Part shown: positions 62,228 through 64,000 of the stretch, in pieces
Position numbering within the stretch: the first letter of the stretch is position 1
Layout of the letters: each line of letters begins with the position of its first letter
Assembly: GCA_946554445.1 (NCBI GenBank)
Contig: CAMNSD010000015.1
Location: 1 to 64,000 of the forward strand
DNA: 64,000 bases
Direction: 5' to 3'
Source of the DNA: an uncultured Lachnospiraceae bacterium
GTDB lineage: Bacteria > Bacillota > Clostridia > Lachnospirales > Lachnospiraceae
Program-made: the position numbers and the translations under genes
Notes under the pieces: model-generated
Database searches by the model: none
The model's input: only the letters and a program-made list of their open reading frames with translations
Told to the model about the DNA's origin: nothing

Positions 62228-64000
62228 TCAGAAAAGCAGTGGCAGGCTGATCGTAAATGTGGTGCCTTTCCCTTCTGTGGATTCTACCGTAATCTGTCCG
62301 CCATGCTCTATGACGATGGCCCGGGTAATGGCAAGGCCCAGCCCCTGTCCGCCCTTGTCAGCGCGGGTAGTGTAGGAACGATGGAAAATATGGGGCAGAT
62401 CTTTTTTGGATATCCCACATCCCGTATCTGCGACTGTGATATAAGCGACAGTTTCATCCACCGTCAAGGAGAGTGAGATTTCTCCATCGGCAGGCGTAAA
62501 GTCGGTGGCATTATACAGCAGGTTTTCCAGGGCACGGAAAAGCTGATCGCGGCTGGCCATGACGCGGCATGGATGAGAGTCGATTTTTTCTGTAAAATTA
62601 GTTCCGTTCAGTTCTATGATAGGACGGCAGTTGCGTCCAAAATCGGAGAGAAAGGTGTTCAGTACGACAGGTTCCATGGCCATGGGGGAGCTGGTCTGTG
62701 CAGCTATTTCCTGGATGGATTTGAGACGTCTGGATAAAATATCGCACTGTTCTTCTATTTGAATCATTCTCTCGTGGGTATCTTCATCCAACATAATGTC
62801 ATTTAAGCGGATGATCTGCGCCATGTTGGAGAGAGAAGTTAAGGGCGATTTCATATCGTGTCCCAGTTCTGCGATCAACTGTCCTCTCTCAGCGAGGAGT
62901 TTCTGTAAATGTCTTGTTTTTTCCTGTACTTCTTCCTGTAAATGCAGGCTAAGAGTTCTGTTTTCTTCGGCCATGGCGTGGTTTTGTTGTACCATCAGGA
63001 CAGCAAAGGCGATGACCATACAGAAGGTTCCGTATTCTTCCGGATACGCGCCGATAAACGGTTCATATCCGCCAATGGAGAGGACTCCGTACAACAGGCA
63101 GATGCCGTTTGCGGAGGCGGCCGCAAGAATGACCTTGGTGTGGGCAATGCCTGTAAAAACACCATAAATGTTAAGGCTGATGAAAAGACCAGCCATGAGC
63201 AGCTTATACCAGGAGATGAAGATCCCATACAGGGGGATAAGATATGGCACGGTAGGCAGTATAAACATGGGAAACACAATGACTATCCCAAGAACGCTCA
63301 GGGCAATGGCGCGCAGAGTGTTTTGGAATCGCTGGGAGCCATTTGGCAAAAACAGCAGGAGCGCAATCTGCAGGGAGAAATAGATTCCCAACATCGCAGC
63401 CCCGTCTTCTAAGGCATAAAGAGTCCGCACAAGCGGTACTCCTGCCAGTCGGAAGAAGGGATAACAGATGCGCAGAGCAAAGGAAATACTTATCATGCCG
63501 AAGTAAAATATCACCCGGTCCGTCTCAGTCTTGCGGCGTTTCCAGAGTATAATGCAAAACAAAGAGAGGGTGAGGGAGACTGCAAAAAGCAGTCCATAGA
63601 CGAATATCCGGGCGGCAAGCAGATGATGGATGCTGTCAGGATCCCCGATGACGGGCGCATACCAGATGCCACCGTAATAATGGGAGTAATTGGCGGTCTG
63701 GACGATCAGTTCCGCCTCTCCGTCCAGGGCAAAAGAGAAGAAAGAATCCCGAATCAAAGGACTGTAGTTCTCCGGGTTTACTTCTCCCGTATGACCAAGA
63801 CACTGCCCGTCCACGAACACCCTAGCGGCGCATAGGGGTTCTGGAAGATAGAGCGTAAACATGCCGTTTCCCCGAAGGGGCAGACGCCATGTGGCGATGC
63901 CATAAGGATCTCTGTCCTCATGAAATGGGGAAAGATTGGGATATTCCCCAGCCCAAGTGTCGTAGGCCGTATGACTTTCTGCAGCCTGAGAAGTAAAATC
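62228..64000 (-). CDS. 7TM sensor histidine kinase (partial, continues past the window)
   Basis: The frame is open from the window edge (reading DFTSQAAESHTAYDTWAGEYPNL...) and 591 residues are visible. Parts: an extracellular beta-sandwich (IATWRLPLRGNGMFTLYLPEPLCAARVFVDGQ...YYGGIWYAPVIGDP), a seven-TM sensor region (about 165-360), a coiled coil, the HisKA phospho-acceptor ELGHDMKSPLTSLSNMAQII, and an HATPase domain (NLLYNATDF, VADTGCGISKKDLPHIFHRSY, GQGLGLAITRAIV). The layout resembles 7TMR-DISM receptors. It probably precedes or follows a response regulator outside the window and may control the phosphorylase gene below it on the same strand. Confidence 0.85.
   Translation of the reverse strand, partial: DFTSQAAESHTAYDTWAGEYPNLSPFHEDRDPYGIATWRLPLRGNGMFTLYLPEPLCAARVFVDGQCLGHTGEVNPENYSPLIRDSFFSFALDGEAELIVQTANYSHYYGGIWYAPVIGDPDSIHHLLAARIFVYGLLFAVSLTLSLFCIILWKRRKTETDRVIFYFGMISISFALRICYPFFRLAGVPLVRTLYALEDGAAMLGIYFSLQIALLLFLPNGSQRFQNTLRAIALSVLGIVIVFPMFILPTVPYLIPLYGIFISWYKLLMAGLFISLNIYGVFTGIAHTKVILAAASANGICLLYGVLSIGGYEPFIGAYPEEYGTFCMVIAFAVLMVQQNHAMAEENRTLSLHLQEEVQEKTRHLQKLLAERGQLIAELGHDMKSPLTSLSNMAQIIRLNDIMLDEDTHERMIQIEEQCDILSRRLKSIQEIAAQTSSPMAMEPVVLNTFLSDFGRNCRPIIELNGTNFTEKIDSHPCRVMASRDQLFRALENLLYNATDFTPADGEISLSLTVDETVAYITVADTGCGISKKDLPHIFHRSYTTRADKGGQGLGLAITRAIVIEHGGQITVESTEGKGTTFTISLPLLF

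Overview
The window looks like a chromosomal segment of an anaerobic, low-to-mid GC Firmicute, most likely Lachnospiraceae (Clostridia). The supports are strong AGGAGG-type ribosome binding sites, frequent GTG/TTG starts, a GH94-type phosphorylase, an exosortase-like protein beside a VIT/vWA protein, and remains of the MobV/RepA-type mobilizable elements common in gut Clostridia. No rRNA, tRNA or CRISPR array was recognised.

Layout. (1) 1-5183: remains of an integrative mobilizable element. It has a MobC-like protein, a RepA-like ATPase broken by hairpin insertions, an oriT-like hairpin region with a 16-C run, a frameshifted MobV relaxase, and one intact cargo gene for a beta-helix lipoprotein. 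(2) 5184-18174: an accretion array of five small integrase-less cassettes. Each ends at a short core (GAGTTCGARTRRT) preceded by a ~110 bp right end that starts with paired 7-bp repeats one helical turn apart (family A TGGCAAC, family B TGGCTCT). Where a left end is recognisable it is of type C or type D. C left ends pair with B right ends (5184-9343, 11612-14997) and D left ends pair with A right ends (14998-16507, 16508-18174). Cargo: SAM methyltransferase, yjdF riboswitch plus YjdF, DUF262 plus HEPN pair, Nudix hydrolase, an IS200-like insertion, a TetR-divergent small membrane-protein operon, a split membrane protein, RelB/YoeB toxin-antitoxin, a PD-(D/E)XK-like protein, and a DUF5674 pair. 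(3) 18175-24400: decayed accessory DNA rich in GNAT acetyltransferases, whole or broken, with a GNAT-Nudix fusion, a tyrosine phosphatase and DUF3788. (4) 24400-41000: ordinary chromosomal genes: chemotaxis receptor, S41 protease, sulfatase-type membrane enzyme, S66 LD-carboxypeptidase, epimerase, AraC regulator, DUF4143 ATPase, SDR reductase, DegV, a large propeller plus solute-binding lipoprotein, and a possible PD-(D/E)XK protein. (5) 41110-52185: six co-directional, closely packed genes: a DUF4231 membrane protein, a Hint (intein-like) protein, three unrecognised proteins and a 1402-residue beta-rich protein. I cannot assign this unit to a known system. (6) 52365-55174: a VIT/vWA surface protein followed by an exosortase-family protease, apparently enzyme plus dedicated substrate. 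(7) 55259-64000: alpha/beta hydrolase, Rpn remnant, DUF1848, GNAT, Fic protein, GH94-type phosphorylase and a 7TM sensor histidine kinase running off the window.

The two places most worth study are the two-family cassette array (5-18 kb) and the Hint-containing cluster (41-52 kb). All family names come from reading motifs, not from database searches.
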